Of a stretch of 64,000 bases of DNA, positions 15,945 through 25,920 are shown one piece after another. Origin of the DNA: Gemmatimonadota bacterium (GTDB lineage Bacteria > Gemmatimonadota > Gemmatimonadetes > Gemmatimonadales > Gemmatimonadaceae); NCBI GenBank assembly GCA_016719105.1, contig JADKAQ010000001.1, forward strand, positions 1 to 64,000, read 5' to 3'. Under the pieces are notes generated by a model. That model made no database searches. It worked only from the letters and a program-made list of their open reading frames with translations, and was not told the DNA's origin. Position 1 is the stretch's first letter. Each line of letters begins with the position of its first letter. The translations under genes and the position numbers were made by a program.

Positions 15945-17741
15945 CTAGTCAACTTGCAGCACCGCCAGGAAGGCCTCCTGCGGAATCTCGACCGCCCCCA
16001 CCTGCTTCATGCGCTTCTTGCCCTCCTTCTGCTTCTCCAGCAGCTTGCGCTTGCGGGAGATGTCGCCGCCGTAGCACTTCGCGAGCACGTCCTTTCGCAG
16101 TGCCTTGACCGTCGTGCGGGCGATGATCTTCGTCCCGATGGCGGCCTGGATGATCACCTCGAACAGCTGGCGCGGAATGAGCTCCTTGAGCTTGTCGGCG
16201 ATCTTGCGCCCCCAGTCGTACGACTTGTCGACATGGATGATCACCGAGAACGCGTCGAGCACGTCGCCGTTGATCAGCATGTCGAGCTTGACCAGCTTGC
16301 CCGGGCGATAGTCGGCCATCTCGTAGTCGAGCGAGGCGTAGCCGCGGGAGATGGTCTTGAGGCGGTCGTAGAAGTCGAGGATGATCTCGGCCAGCGGGAA
16401 CTCCCAGTCGAACTCCACGCGCGCCGTGTCGATCCACTTCATCCCCATGTACACGCCGCGCCGGTCGGTGCCTAACGTCATGATCGGCCCGATGTACTCC
16501 GACGGCGAGACGATGCGCGCCTTGACGTACGGCTCCTCGATGCGCCCGATGACCTGCGGCGACGGGAGCTTGGCCGGGTTCTCGATCAGCTCCATCTCCC
16601 CGTCCGTCTTGTACACGTGGTATTCCACGTTGGGGACGGTGGTGACGAGGTCGAGGTTGAACTCGCGCTCCAGCCGCTCCTGCACGATCTCCATGTGCAG
16701 CAGCCCCAGAAAGCCGCAGCGGAAGCCGAAGCCCAGCGCGGTCGAGGTCTCGGGCTCGTAGTTCAGCGACGCGTCATTGAGCTGCAGCTTGCTGAGCGCA
16801 TCGCGCAGCGACTCGTACTGCGTGGTGTCGGTGGGATAGATCCCCGCGAACACCATCGAGTGCACGTCCTTGTAGCCCGGGAGTGCCACCGTGGCGTGGT
16901 TGGTGGCGTCGAAGATCGTGTCGCCGGCGCGCGTCTCCTTCACCGAGCGCACGTTGGCCACGACGTACCCCACCTCGCCCGCCGCCAGCGACTCCCCCTT
17001 CACCTGCCGCAGCATGAGGGATCCCACCTCGCTCACCTCGTACCGCGCATCGTTTGCGCCAAAGGTGATCTGCATCCCGGGCTTCAGCACGCCGTCCACC
17101 ACGCGAATGCTGGGGATGGCGCCGCGATACCGGTCGTAGTACGAGTCGAAGATCAGCGCGCGCAGCGGGGCGTCGGGATCGCCCGTGGGCGGCGGCACCT
17201 TGGCCACGACCATCTCCAGCAACTCGGGGATGCCCAGCCCTTCCTTCGCGCTCACCAGGAGGATGTCGTCGGGATCGACGCCGATGAGGTCGTGCACCTC
17301 CTGCTTGCGTCGCTCCGGCTCGGCCCCCGGCAGGTCGATCTTGTTGAGCACCGGGATGATCTCCAGCCCCGCGTCGAGCGCGAGGAAGAGATTGGACAGC
17401 GTCTGCGCCTGGATCCCCTGCGAGGCGTCGACGACGAGGATCGCCCCTTCGCACGCCGCCAGCGACCGCGAGACTTCATACGTGAAGTCGACGTGCCCTG
17501 GCGTGTCGATCAGGTTGAGCTCGTACTCCTCACCGTTCTTTGCGGTATAGCTCATCCGCACCGCGTTGAGCTTGATCGTGATCCCCCGCTCACGCTCCAG
17601 GTCGAGGGTGTCGAGCACCTGCGACTTCATCTCGCGCTTGTTGAGCGTCCCGGTCGCCTCGATGAGGCGGTCGGCGAGCGTCGACTTGCCGTGGTCGATG
17701 TGCGCGACGATGCAGAAGTTGCGGATATGCTGGAGATTCAC
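15945..17741 (-). CDS. lepA: Elongation factor 4 (LepA)
   Basis: Ribosome-associated GTPase, 598 residues, the usual length. The GTG at 17741 (VNLQHIRNFCIVAHIDHGKSTL) is the family start position. An open frame continues upstream to 18074 but is not coding-like. G-motifs: AHIDHGKST (G1), DTPGHVDF (G3), NKIDLPGA (G4), SAKEGLGI (G5). The C-terminal LepA-specific tail (KCYGGDISRKRKLLEKQKEGKKRMK) is intact, distinguishing it from EF-G and TypA. Confidence 0.97.
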   Translation of the reverse strand: MNLQHIRNFCIVAHIDHGKSTLADRLIEATGTLNKREMKSQVLDTLDLERERGITIKLNAVRMSYTAKNGEEYELNLIDTPGHVDFTYEVSRSLAACEGAILVVDASQGIQAQTLSNLFLALDAGLEIIPVLNKIDLPGAEPERRKQEVHDLIGVDPDDILLVSAKEGLGIPELLEMVVAKVPPPTGDPDAPLRALIFDSYYDRYRGAIPSIRVVDGVLKPGMQITFGANDARYEVSEVGSLMLRQVKGESLAAGEVGYVVANVRSVKETRAGDTIFDATNHATVALPGYKDVHSMVFAGIYPTDTTQYESLRDALSKLQLNDASLNYEPETSTALGFGFRCGFLGLLHMEIVQERLEREFNLDLVTTVPNVEYHVYKTDGEMELIENPAKLPSPQVIGRIEEPYVKARIVSPSEYIGPIMTLGTDRRGVYMGMKWIDTARVEFDWEFPLAEIILDFYDRLKTISRGYASLDYEMADYRPGKLVKLDMLINGDVLDAFSVIIHVDKSYDWGRKIADKLKELIPRQLFEVIIQAAIGTKIIARTTVKALRKDVLAKCYGGDISRKRKLLEKQKEGKKRMKQVGAVEIPQEAFLAVLQVD

Positions 17742-17852
17742 GATGCAGCACGGGCAGGGGACGACTCTCCGCGGCGGACGAGCCACTCGGAGGACTAACC
17801 AGGCACTCACAGGCGAGCCACCAAGTATAACCGGGCGTCCCCCGAGACACCG

Positions 17853-17880
17853 ACGGGGGAGCCTTGGCTGGCTCCCCCGT
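17853..17880. terminator. Hairpin between DUF4384 gene and lepA
   Basis: Perfect 11-bp stem ACGGGGGAGCC (17853-17863) and GGCTCCCCCGT (17870-17880) with a six-base loop, 30 bases after the DUF4384 gene stop. There is no clear T-run on either side, so it may be a terminator or a processing/stability hairpin. Confidence 0.5.
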
Positions 17881-17910
17881 TGGTCCCACTCAGTCAGTCC
17901 AGGCCGTCGG

Positions 17911-19590
17911 CTACGGCTTGTCCGGCTTCTTTTCCGTGGACAGCGGGCGTCCGCCCCCCGACTCGGCCGGGCGCACCGGCTCTGAGCGCGGCGCCGGGGC
18001 GGGGTCGGTCCGCACCTGCCCTCCCCCCGAACCGCCCGAGCTCCCGCCGGCCGACGGGTTATGGCTCGGCGCATAATCGCGCGGCGGCGGCGGGGCGTAG
18101 TGCGGCTGATCGATCGAGTTGCGCACGTTGGGCGGCGGCGTGTCGAAGCGCGGCCCCTGCGTCCGCACGGGCGGTTCGTAGCGCGGCTCGTTGCGCGAGG
18201 GACCGCGTCCCTCGCTTCCGCTCACGAAGGTGGTGCGTCCGCCGCGGAACTCCCCGTCTCCACGCTCGCCCCCGGACCGCGGCGAGCGAGGGAGGGCGCC
18301 GCTTCCATATGGGTTGCGCGCCCCCTCGACGACGTCGCGCGGCGGACGAACCCAGATGATTTCCGGGCCGCCGGTGGCGGTCGGATTCATCCGGTCCGGG
18401 CGCGCCGACGTCTCGCCGCCACGATCGCGCCCTTCGCCAAAGGTCATCGGCGAGTTGCGCAGTGCCCGCCCCGGAATGGCGTACGAGCGACGCGACGGAT
18501 CGTCGGCGTCAACCGTCGTTCCGCGCCCGGGGCCTTCGGTGATCGTCGTCTGGCGGCGGATGTTGTTGAGCGCCTCGCCGTTGCGACGCTCGGGGATCGT
18601 CCCGACGGTGTCCGGACGCCCGCCCTTGATACTGTCGGGCAGCCACCCCGGGACCCGGCTGGAATCGACCGGTGGGGTGTACGGCGGCACTGGAGGATTC
18701 TGCGGGTTGGTCGGAGGACGACCGAGGAGGCAGACCGGGTTGATGTGGCCGAACATCCCGTAGTCGAAGCTGTAACCGCCGTAGGGCGACCATCCCAGGC
18801 CGCTGCAGCCATAGCCGCTGAAGTTGTTGCAGTCGGCCGACCCGCCGTAGCCGTCGCCGTAGTACAACTGGTCGTCCCACCGCTCGGCCATCCCGCGGCG
18901 ATAACCGCCGTAGTACCCGTTGCAGAAGTTGGAAAAGCCGGCCGACGAGACCCAGTAGGGGGCGTCGACGTTGTAGTACTCGACCGCGTAGTCGAACGGC
19001 GAGTCGTCGCTGAAGTTCACGAGGCTCGCGAAGCGCGTCACCACGCGATGCGGATCACCGATGTACACGCGGCTCGGCCGCCCGACGTACATCCCGGTGA
19101 CGTAGCGATCGAAGTCGCGCAGGGCGAGGCGGGAGAGATCGAACGGATCGTACGACGCCATCGCGAAGACGAAGCCGCCCCCCACCCGGTCGGTCGCGTA
19201 GAACGACGCGGAGCCGCGGCGTCCGCGAATCGGGATGTCACGCCCCCCCTCCACGCCGGTCGACATCGTGCGGCTCGCGGGATAGAGCAGCGTGAGATGG
19301 CCGTTGGCATCGACGCGGGCAACGATGACGTAGGCGTCCTGGCTCACGTTGAACCAGACCCGCACCGGCGCACCGTACGAATAGACGCTCGTGCCCTCCA
19401 TCCAGACCTTCACGAGGGGCGCATCTTCGAGCGTGTCGGACGCGCTGGCCAGCGCGTTCCAACGGATGGTCTGAGCGCGTTCCATCGTTCGGGCGGGCTG
19501 CGAACCCACGCTGCGCGTCGCCTGCGCCCCTCCGGATGTCGCAACGGAGAGCACGGCGAGCGTCCCAAGCACCAACGATCGACGTCCCAT
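17911..19590 (-). CDS. Secreted DUF4384-domain protein with proline-rich tail
   Basis: 559 residues. The ATG at 19590 follows a strong GGAGGTGT ribosome-binding site and begins a signal peptide (MGRRSLVLGTLAVLSVATSGGAQ). Residues about 55-150 (VKVWMEGTSVYSYGAPVRVWF, VDANGHLTLLYPASRTM) match the DUF4384 pattern, a beta domain found in exported or surface proteins. The middle is Tyr/Gly/Asn-rich with several Cys. The last 250 residues are low-complexity Pro/Arg/Gly and probably disordered. Function unknown. Confidence 0.72.
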   Translation of the reverse strand: MGRRSLVLGTLAVLSVATSGGAQATRSVGSQPARTMERAQTIRWNALASASDTLEDAPLVKVWMEGTSVYSYGAPVRVWFNVSQDAYVIVARVDANGHLTLLYPASRTMSTGVEGGRDIPIRGRRGSASFYATDRVGGGFVFAMASYDPFDLSRLALRDFDRYVTGMYVGRPSRVYIGDPHRVVTRFASLVNFSDDSPFDYAVEYYNVDAPYWVSSAGFSNFCNGYYGGYRRGMAERWDDQLYYGDGYGGSADCNNFSGYGCSGLGWSPYGGYSFDYGMFGHINPVCLLGRPPTNPQNPPVPPYTPPVDSSRVPGWLPDSIKGGRPDTVGTIPERRNGEALNNIRRQTTITEGPGRGTTVDADDPSRRSYAIPGRALRNSPMTFGEGRDRGGETSARPDRMNPTATGGPEIIWVRPPRDVVEGARNPYGSGALPRSPRSGGERGDGEFRGGRTTFVSGSEGRGPSRNEPRYEPPVRTQGPRFDTPPPNVRNSIDQPHYAPPPPRDYAPSHNPSAGGSSGGSGGGQVRTDPAPAPRSEPVRPAESGGGRPLSTEKKPDKP

Positions 19591-19771
19591 GTCCACACCT
19601 CCGACCTGACGCTGGACCGCACGGCATTGCCCGCGCAATCGGTTCGAATGCCCCCCCAACCTAACGTCCCCATCACCCCGCGCCAGCACTTTCGCCCCGC
19701 CCCCCGTAGGCAAGCCACATGCCCCAGGCTATTTGACCAGTCTCGGCACCATCCCTAGCTTCCGCCTCCCT

Positions 19772-20683
19772 ATGGAGACGAGTCGCGCCTCGCGCGCCGA
19801 TCTGATCGACCCGGCCCAACTTGCCTCGCTAGGCCGGATGGAAATCGTCGCGAAGTGGGTCGTCGACGGTTTCCTGCAGGGGCTACACCGTTCCCCCCGG
19901 AAAGGTTTCTCAGTCGAATTCGCCGAGTTCCGCCCGTACCAACCGGGCGACGACCTGCGATACATCGACTGGAAGATCGTCGCGCGCGCCGACAAGTGGA
20001 TGGTGAAGCAGTTCGAGGAAGAGACGAACATGCGCGCCGCCATCGTCCTCGACGTCTCCAAGTCGATGGATTGGCGCGGCGCGCCCGAGCGGATGACCAA
20101 GCTGGCCTACGCCGAGCAGATCGTGGCGTCGCTGGCACTCCTCCTCATCCGGCAGAAGGACGCGGTCGGCCTCATCCGCTACGACGACACGTTGCGCAGC
20201 GTGATTCCGCCGCGCGCGCGCAGCGTCCAGTGGCGCCGCATCGTGAAGGCGCTCGAAGAGGGGGGCTCCGGGAAGGACTCGGACATGTCGGCCGCCCTCG
20301 TACAGGCGGGCAAGCTCGTCTCCCGCCCGGGGCTCGTCGTCCTGGTCTCCGACCTCCTCGTGGACGAGGAGGCGACGCTGGCGGCGCTCAAGGTCGTGCG
20401 CGCCGGTGGGCACGGGGCGACCGTCCTGCACATCATGGATCCCTCGGAGCGCGACTTCGACGTCTCCCCCGAGGCGATCTTCGCCGACACCGAGCGCAAC
20501 TTCCAGCTCCCGGCCACCGCGGCCGAGGTGCGCGAGGCGTATCGCACGACGGTCGAGCACGCGATCGCCGACTGGCGCAGCAAGCTCGCCGCCCTCGGCG
20601 TGGGGTACGAGGTCGTCTTCACCGACTCTCCGTTCGGCGTGCCGCTGCGCCGCGCCTTCGCTTCGCGCCAACGACTGCCGTGA
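19772..20683 (+). CDS. DUF58 protein with von Willebrand A fold
   Basis: 303 residues; start at METSRASRADL (19772), since earlier codons look non-coding. The DUF58 hallmark FRPYQPGDDLRYIDWKIVAR is followed by a vWA metal site DVSKSM (D-x-S-x-S). No membrane segments. In the family this protein works with MoxR-type AAA ATPases and BatA-like membrane proteins. The BatA-like gene follows at once, overlapping by GTGA, but no MoxR gene lies nearby. Substrate unknown. Confidence 0.85.
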   Translation: METSRASRADLIDPAQLASLGRMEIVAKWVVDGFLQGLHRSPRKGFSVEFAEFRPYQPGDDLRYIDWKIVARADKWMVKQFEEETNMRAAIVLDVSKSMDWRGAPERMTKLAYAEQIVASLALLLIRQKDAVGLIRYDDTLRSVIPPRARSVQWRRIVKALEEGGSGKDSDMSAALVQAGKLVSRPGLVVLVSDLLVDEEATLAALKVVRAGGHGATVLHIMDPSERDFDVSPEAIFADTERNFQLPATAAEVREAYRTTVEHAIADWRSKLAALGVGYEVVFTDSPFGVPLRRAFASRQRLP

Positions 20684-22488
20684 GCTTTCTCGCCCCACTG
20701 TACCTCATGCTCGCCGGGGCGGTCGCCATCCCGCTCTTCCTGCACCTCCGGCGGCGCCGCATCGAGAACAAGGTCGACTTTCCCGCCGTGCGCTACCTCG
20801 AGCGCGCGGAGAAGGAGAACGTTCGGCAGCTCAAGGTCCGCAACCTGCTCCTGATGTTCCTGCGGATCGCCGCCGTCCTGGCCATCGCCTTCGCGGCGGC
20901 GCGCCCGATCGGGGCCTTCTTCGGCGCGGGGCACGTCCCCAGCGCGCTGGCGATCGTCCTCGACAACTCGCTGAGCACGAGCGCGATCGTGAATGGGCAG
21001 CCGCTCCTGGCCACGCTGCGCGAACGAGCGCTCGAGGCGGCCAACGCGGCCTCGCGCAACGATCGCGTCTGGCTCGTGACGGTCGACGGCACGGTGACCG
21101 GCGGTTCGCTCGACGCGGTGCGGCAGGCGATCACCCGCACCGATGTGCACCCCGGTCGCGGCGACCTGGCCAACGCCATCACGCGCGGCGCCGGCCTGGT
21201 GGTCGGGTCGGGGATGGAAGGGCGTCAGGTGGTGGTGGCGACCGACGCACAGGCATCCACATGGAACGCGCCGATCGCCACCGGTGATGTGCGCCTCTCG
21301 GTGCTCGCACCGGCCGGGGAGGCGCCGCGCAATCGCGCCGTCGTGCTCGCCGAAGCGCGTCCCTCACGCTGGACGCCGCGCGGGACGGTGGTGGCCCGTG
21401 CGCAGCTCTCCGACTCGGCGACGTACCGCATCGCGTTAGGCGAGCGCACGCTCGCGCGCGGAACGGCGCGCGGCGGCGAGGACCTGACCGTGCGCGCCGC
21501 CCCCCCCGAGCGGGGGTGGCAAGCCGGCGTCGTCGAACTCGAGCCCGATGAACTGCGGGCCGACGACACCCGCTTCTTTGCCGTCTGGCTGGGAGCGGCC
21601 CCGCTCGTGCGCCCCGAGCCGACGGCCGGCCCATTCCTGCGCACCGCGGTCGACGCCCTGGTGCAGGACGCGCGGGTGGCGTTAGGCGGCGACATCGCGC
21701 TCGCCCCCGCCGACGGCGCGGTGCGGCTCCCCGCGCTCCTCCTCGCCCCGGCCGATCCCACGCGGCTCGGGGCGGCCAATCGCACGCTCGAACGACTCGG
21801 GCTCCCGTGGCGCTTCGGTGCCCCGCGCCGCGACGAGACAGCGGTGCGCGGCGACAAGTTCGACGGTGTGCGCGCGACGCTGCGCTATCCGCTCGAGGCG
21901 CAGACGGGGGCCACGGGCGACACCTTGGCCACCGCCGGTGGCGCCCCATGGATCGTGGCCGGCGACGGCTTCGTCATCATCGGCAGTCCGCTCGATCCCG
22001 CCGCCACCGACCTTCCGCTGCGCGCGAGCTTCGTCCCCTGGCTGGGGGACATCATCGCCCAGCGGCTGGCCGGTACCGCGTCGGCCGACCTGCAGGCCGC
22101 CCCCGGCGCCGCGATGCGTGTCCCGAGCGGCACCGACGGTCTCGAAGGTCCCGATGGACAGGTCACCCCGCTCACCGCCAGCAGCAACGCTCCGTCGCGC
22201 GCCGGCGTGTACTTCCTGCGTCGCGGCACCGCGCGGGTCGGGGCACTGGTCGTGAATGCGGAACCCGAGGAGTCGGACCTGGCGCGCCTCCCGCTGGCGA
22301 CGCTGCGCGACCGGGTGCGCACGCGCGACGCGCTGGTCACCGCCGACGCGGCGGAGTGGCGGCGCTCGCTGTTCAACCTCGGCGCACGCCGGCCGTTGCA
22401 GCTGCCGCTCATCCTGCTGGCCCTCGCCCTCCTCGCTGCCGAGACGCTGGTCGTGCGGCGCGACGAGCGGCGCCGCTCGGCGGCCTGA
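20680..22488 (+). CDS. BatA-like membrane protein with vWA domain
   Basis: 602 residues from a GTG overlapping the DUF58 stop. The N-terminus has the aerotolerance-regulator pattern: a hydrophobic helix, FLHLRRRRIENKVDFPAVRYL, then a second helix. A vWA-type site follows (VLDNSLSTSA, D-x-S-x-S). One C-terminal helix (LPLILLALALLAAETLVV) gives a type with most of the chain in the periplasm. The stop overlaps the mfd start (TGATG). Function inferred from the DUF58 pairing. Confidence 0.8.
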   Translation: MSFLAPLYLMLAGAVAIPLFLHLRRRRIENKVDFPAVRYLERAEKENVRQLKVRNLLLMFLRIAAVLAIAFAAARPIGAFFGAGHVPSALAIVLDNSLSTSAIVNGQPLLATLRERALEAANAASRNDRVWLVTVDGTVTGGSLDAVRQAITRTDVHPGRGDLANAITRGAGLVVGSGMEGRQVVVATDAQASTWNAPIATGDVRLSVLAPAGEAPRNRAVVLAEARPSRWTPRGTVVARAQLSDSATYRIALGERTLARGTARGGEDLTVRAAPPERGWQAGVVELEPDELRADDTRFFAVWLGAAPLVRPEPTAGPFLRTAVDALVQDARVALGGDIALAPADGAVRLPALLLAPADPTRLGAANRTLERLGLPWRFGAPRRDETAVRGDKFDGVRATLRYPLEAQTGATGDTLATAGGAPWIVAGDGFVIIGSPLDPAATDLPLRASFVPWLGDIIAQRLAGTASADLQAAPGAAMRVPSGTDGLEGPDGQVTPLTASSNAPSRAGVYFLRRGTARVGALVVNAEPEESDLARLPLATLRDRVRTRDALVTADAAEWRRSLFNLGARRPLQLPLILLALALLAAETLVVRRDERRRSAA

Positions 22489-25400
22489 TGTCGCTCCCCA
22501 CGATCCTCGACGCGATCGAGCGCCTCGGCGCCTTCGCGCGAGTGGCGAACGCCTTCCCCTCGGGAGGGGCGCGTGTCCCGGTGGCCGGGCTGCACGGGTC
22601 GAGCGACGCGGTCATGGTGGCGGCGCTCGCCCGCCGCTTTCCGCAGCGCTTCTTCGTCGTCGTCACCGACGCCGTGCCCGACGCCGAGCGCTGGCTCGCC
22701 GACCTCCAGGTCCTCGTCGATGACGCGCACGCGGCGCTCTATCCGCCGCGCGAAGGGTTTGGCGAGGTCGAGCCGCACGCCGAGATCGCCGGCGAGCGCG
22801 TGGAGACGTTGGAAAAGGTCTCGCGTGGCGCGGTGCGCATCCTCCTCACCACGTCGCGCGCCCTGCTCGAACGCACCGCGCTGCCGCGCGCGTTAGGCTC
22901 GGCGCGCCTCGAGCTGCACAAGGGCGACACGCGACGCCCCGAGGACCTCGCGTCGCACCTCGAGTCCATCGGCTTCGAGCGGGTGGCCATGGTCGACGAT
23001 GTGGCCCAGTTCTCGGTGCGCGGCGGAATCTTCGACATCTACTCGTTCGGCATGGCCGAGCCGGTGCGCCTCGAATTCTGGGGCGACGAGATCGTCGAGC
23101 TGCGCCACTTCGAGCTCGGCTCGCAGCGCTCCACGCGCCCGGCCACCGTCGCGGTCGTCCTCCCCGTCGACGGCGCCGTGGGCGACGTGGCCTTCGGGAC
23201 CGAGCGCGTGTCGATCCTCGAGCTCTTTCCGCCGGACAGTGTCCTCGTGCTCCCCGACGAGTCGCACATTGCCCCGGAACTCGCTCGCACCTGGGAGGAG
23301 GCGGAGCATCACGCCGACCTCGCGCGCCGCCGCGGCGAGGACGTCGTCCCGCGCGACCAGCTCTTCCTCCCCCCCGCCGATGTCACCAAGGCGTTAGGCG
23401 CGTTCGGTCGCATCGCCGCCGCCGACCCGTCGCGCGAGAAGGACTGCATCACCTTCCCGATCCGCCCCCCGGAGAGCATCGCCCGCGACATCAAGCTGCT
23501 GCGGCAGGTGGTGCGTGACGGCACCCCGACGGTGATCCTCTGCGACAACCCGGGCCAGGCCGAACGCCTGGACGAGCTGCTCAACGAGGACGTCGATTTC
23601 CGCGCGCCGGCGTCGCTGGTGATTGGAGTGCTCAACGGCGGGTTCGTGGTCCCGCCTGGCGTGAAGACGAGAGGACGAGAAGACGAGAAGACGAGTGAGA
23701 GCGGTGACATCTCGTCTTCTCGTCTTCCCGTCTTCCCGTCTTCCGAGAACGCGAAGGGACTGCGCGTCCTCACCGACCACGAGATCTTCCGCCGCGAGCG
23801 CAGGCTTCGGCGTGCTCGACGTTACGCCACCGGCGCCGCCCTCGAGACCATCACGGCGCTCAAGTCCGGCGACTACGTCGTGCACCTCGAACACGGGGTC
23901 GGGATCTATCGCGGCATCGAACAGTTGTTCATGCGCGAGAGCACGATCGAGGTGGCCGTCATCGAGTACGAGGGTGGCGATCGCCTCAACGTCCCGCTCT
24001 ATCGCATCGACCAGATCGAGCGCTATCGCTCGGGCGTCGACGTTGGCGACGATGCCCCGCCGCCCAAGCTGCACCGGCTGGGCGGGCGACGGTGGGCGCA
24101 GCAGCGCGAGAAGACGCGCGCCGCCATCGAGGAGATGACGCAGGAGCTGCTCGTCCTGTACGCTCGACGTCACGTCGCGTCACGCCCGCCGCACGTCCCC
24201 GATACCGCGTGGCAGCGGCAGGTCGAGAGCTCCTTCCTCTTCGAGGACACCCCCGACCAGCGCAAGGCGACCGAGGACGTGAAGGGGGACATGGAGAAGG
24301 CGCGCCCCATGGATCGGCTTCTCGTGGGCGACGTGGGCTACGGCAAGACCGAGATCGCCATTCGCGCCGCCTTCAAGGCGGTACAGAGCGAACGACAGGT
24401 CGCGGTCCTCGTCCCCACGACCATCCTGGCCGAGCAGCACTTCCGCACCTTCTCCGAGCGCCTGGCCGACTTCCCGGTGCGCATCGCCGTCGTCTCGCGC
24501 TTCCAGACCCCCAAGGAGCAGCTGACGATCCTGGCCGAGCTGGCGGCGAAGAAGATCGACATCGTCATCGGGACGCATCGCCTCCTGTCGGAGGACGTCG
24601 TCTTCGGCGCGTTGGGGCTCATCGTCATCGACGAGGAGCACCGGTTTGGCGTGAAGCACAAGGAACGGCTCAAGCAGCTCAAGCTCGAGACCGACGTCCT
24701 CACCCTCACCGCCACGCCCATCCCGCGCACGTTGCACCTGTCGCTCGCCGGGCTGCGCGACATGACGCTGATGCAGACGCCGCCGCGCGACCGCTCCCCG
24801 GTCCTCACCTTCGTGGAGCCGTGGGACGATGGGCTCATCGAGGAGGGAATCGCGCGCGAGCTCGATCGCGGGGGGCAGGTCTTCTTCGTGCACAACCGCA
24901 TCGAGACCATCGAGGCCATCGCCGACCACGTGCGCCGCGTCGTCCCGCGTGCGCGCGTTGCAGTGGGGCACGGACAGATGCGCGAAAAGGACCTCGAAGA
25001 CGTGATGCGGCGCTTCGTCTCGGGCGAGGTCGATGTCCTCGTCTCGACGCTCATCGTGGAGTCGGGGCTCGACGTCCCCAACGCCAACACGATGTTCATC
25101 AACCGCGCCGACCACTTCGGGCTCGCCCAGCTGTATCAGCTGCGCGGGCGCGTGGGGCGCTCGCATCGCCGCGCCTACTGCTACCTCGTCGTCCCCGATC
25201 GCATCGACGAGGATGCCGAGCGCCGTCTGCAGGTGCTCGAGCACCACACCGAACTCGGTGCCGGCTACCGCGTCGCACTCAAGGACCTCGAACTGCGCGG
25301 GGCGGGGAACCTCCTCGGCGCCGAGCAGTCGGGGCACGTGCATGCCGTCGGCTTCGAGCTGTACCTGCGCATGCTCGAGGAAGCGGTGCAGCGCGTCCAG

Positions 25401-25883
25401 GCTGGCGACGCCACCCCCAAGGTGATCCCGACCGACGTCTCGCTCGACCTCCCGTCGTACCTCCCCGACGACTACATCGCGTCGCAGGAGGCCAAGCTCG
25501 ATATCTACCGCCGCCTCACCAACATCACCGATCCGGGAGTGATCGAGGCACTCAAGGGCGAGGTGCGCGATCGGTTCGGCCCACTCCCGGCCGAGGCCCA
25601 GCACCTGTTCGCCGCCGCCATCCTGCGCCTCGTCGGCGGGGAGATGGGGATCGAGGGGATCCTGGTGCATGGCGACGAAGCCCGTGTTACCTTTCGCGAC
25701 TCCGCGGCACCCCGCCTCAAGGGGCTCAACGCGGCATTTGGAGAGGTGCAGTTCCGCGCCGATGTGCGACGCGTGCAACCGCTGTCACTCAAGCTCACCC
25801 GGCTGGGCGGCGCGGGGATCCTCGATGGACTCGTACGCGCCCTCAACATGCTGCGGCCGAACGAGACGCGCCGAGCCGGGTAA
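22488..25883 (+). CDS. mfd: Transcription-repair coupling factor Mfd, with repeat-derived insertion
   Basis: 1131 residues. Removes stalled RNA polymerase and recruits UvrA. The ATG at 22488 overlaps the previous stop. Domains in order: UvrB-like N-terminus (VDDVAQFSVRGGIFDIYSFG), RNA-polymerase-interacting CarD-like domain (LKSGDYVVHLEHGVGIYRG, about 462), RecG-like helicase with VGDVGYGKTE (Walker A), DEEHRFG (Walker B), HNRIETIE, GRVGRSHRRAYCYL, and a TRCF C-terminal domain. Between the UvrB-like part and the CarD-like domain, about 28 residues at 392-420 are encoded by an inverted GGGAAGAC repeat element (23663-23744). The insertion keeps frame, lies at a domain boundary and probably leaves the enzyme active. 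Confidence 0.95.
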   Translation: MSLPTILDAIERLGAFARVANAFPSGGARVPVAGLHGSSDAVMVAALARRFPQRFFVVVTDAVPDAERWLADLQVLVDDAHAALYPPREGFGEVEPHAEIAGERVETLEKVSRGAVRILLTTSRALLERTALPRALGSARLELHKGDTRRPEDLASHLESIGFERVAMVDDVAQFSVRGGIFDIYSFGMAEPVRLEFWGDEIVELRHFELGSQRSTRPATVAVVLPVDGAVGDVAFGTERVSILELFPPDSVLVLPDESHIAPELARTWEEAEHHADLARRRGEDVVPRDQLFLPPADVTKALGAFGRIAAADPSREKDCITFPIRPPESIARDIKLLRQVVRDGTPTVILCDNPGQAERLDELLNEDVDFRAPASLVIGVLNGGFVVPPGVKTRGREDEKTSESGDISSSRLPVFPSSENAKGLRVLTDHEIFRRERRLRRARRYATGAALETITALKSGDYVVHLEHGVGIYRGIEQLFMRESTIEVAVIEYEGGDRLNVPLYRIDQIERYRSGVDVGDDAPPPKLHRLGGRRWAQQREKTRAAIEEMTQELLVLYARRHVASRPPHVPDTAWQRQVESSFLFEDTPDQRKATEDVKGDMEKARPMDRLLVGDVGYGKTEIAIRAAFKAVQSERQVAVLVPTTILAEQHFRTFSERLADFPVRIAVVSRFQTPKEQLTILAELAAKKIDIVIGTHRLLSEDVVFGALGLIVIDEEHRFGVKHKERLKQLKLETDVLTLTATPIPRTLHLSLAGLRDMTLMQTPPRDRSPVLTFVEPWDDGLIEEGIARELDRGGQVFFVHNRIETIEAIADHVRRVVPRARVAVGHGQMREKDLEDVMRRFVSGEVDVLVSTLIVESGLDVPNANTMFINRADHFGLAQLYQLRGRVGRSHRRAYCYLVVPDRIDEDAERRLQVLEHHTELGAGYRVALKDLELRGAGNLLGAEQSGHVHAVGFELYLRMLEEAVQRVQAGDATPKVIPTDVSLDLPSYLPDDYIASQEAKLDIYRRLTNITDPGVIEALKGEVRDRFGPLPAEAQHLFAAAILRLVGGEMGIEGILVHGDEARVTFRDSAAPRLKGLNAAFGEVQFRADVRRVQPLSLKLTRLGGAGILDGLVRALNMLRPNETRRAG
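23663..23744. repeat. Inverted-repeat element inserted in frame in mfd
   Basis: Left arm 23663-23696 (GAAGACGAGAGGACGAG units) and right arm 23711-23744 (GTCTTCTCGTCTTCCC units), with a 14-base loop. Same family as the elements near 5.9, 15.8 and 58.7 kb. It is translated as a charged segment followed by SSSRLPVFPSSE. Confidence 0.85.
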
Positions 25884-25920
25884 CCCACGTTCCTCACTTC
25901 GATTTCCTCACCGGACGACC

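Noticed and set aside
17742..18074. N-terminal extension of LepA
   Set aside because: Residues are Arg/Ser-rich and overlap the end of the DUF4384 gene; LepA proteins start at the chosen GTG.
24180..25778. Open frame of about 530 codons antisense to mfd
   Set aside because: Mirrors the codon pattern of mfd and shows no family motif.
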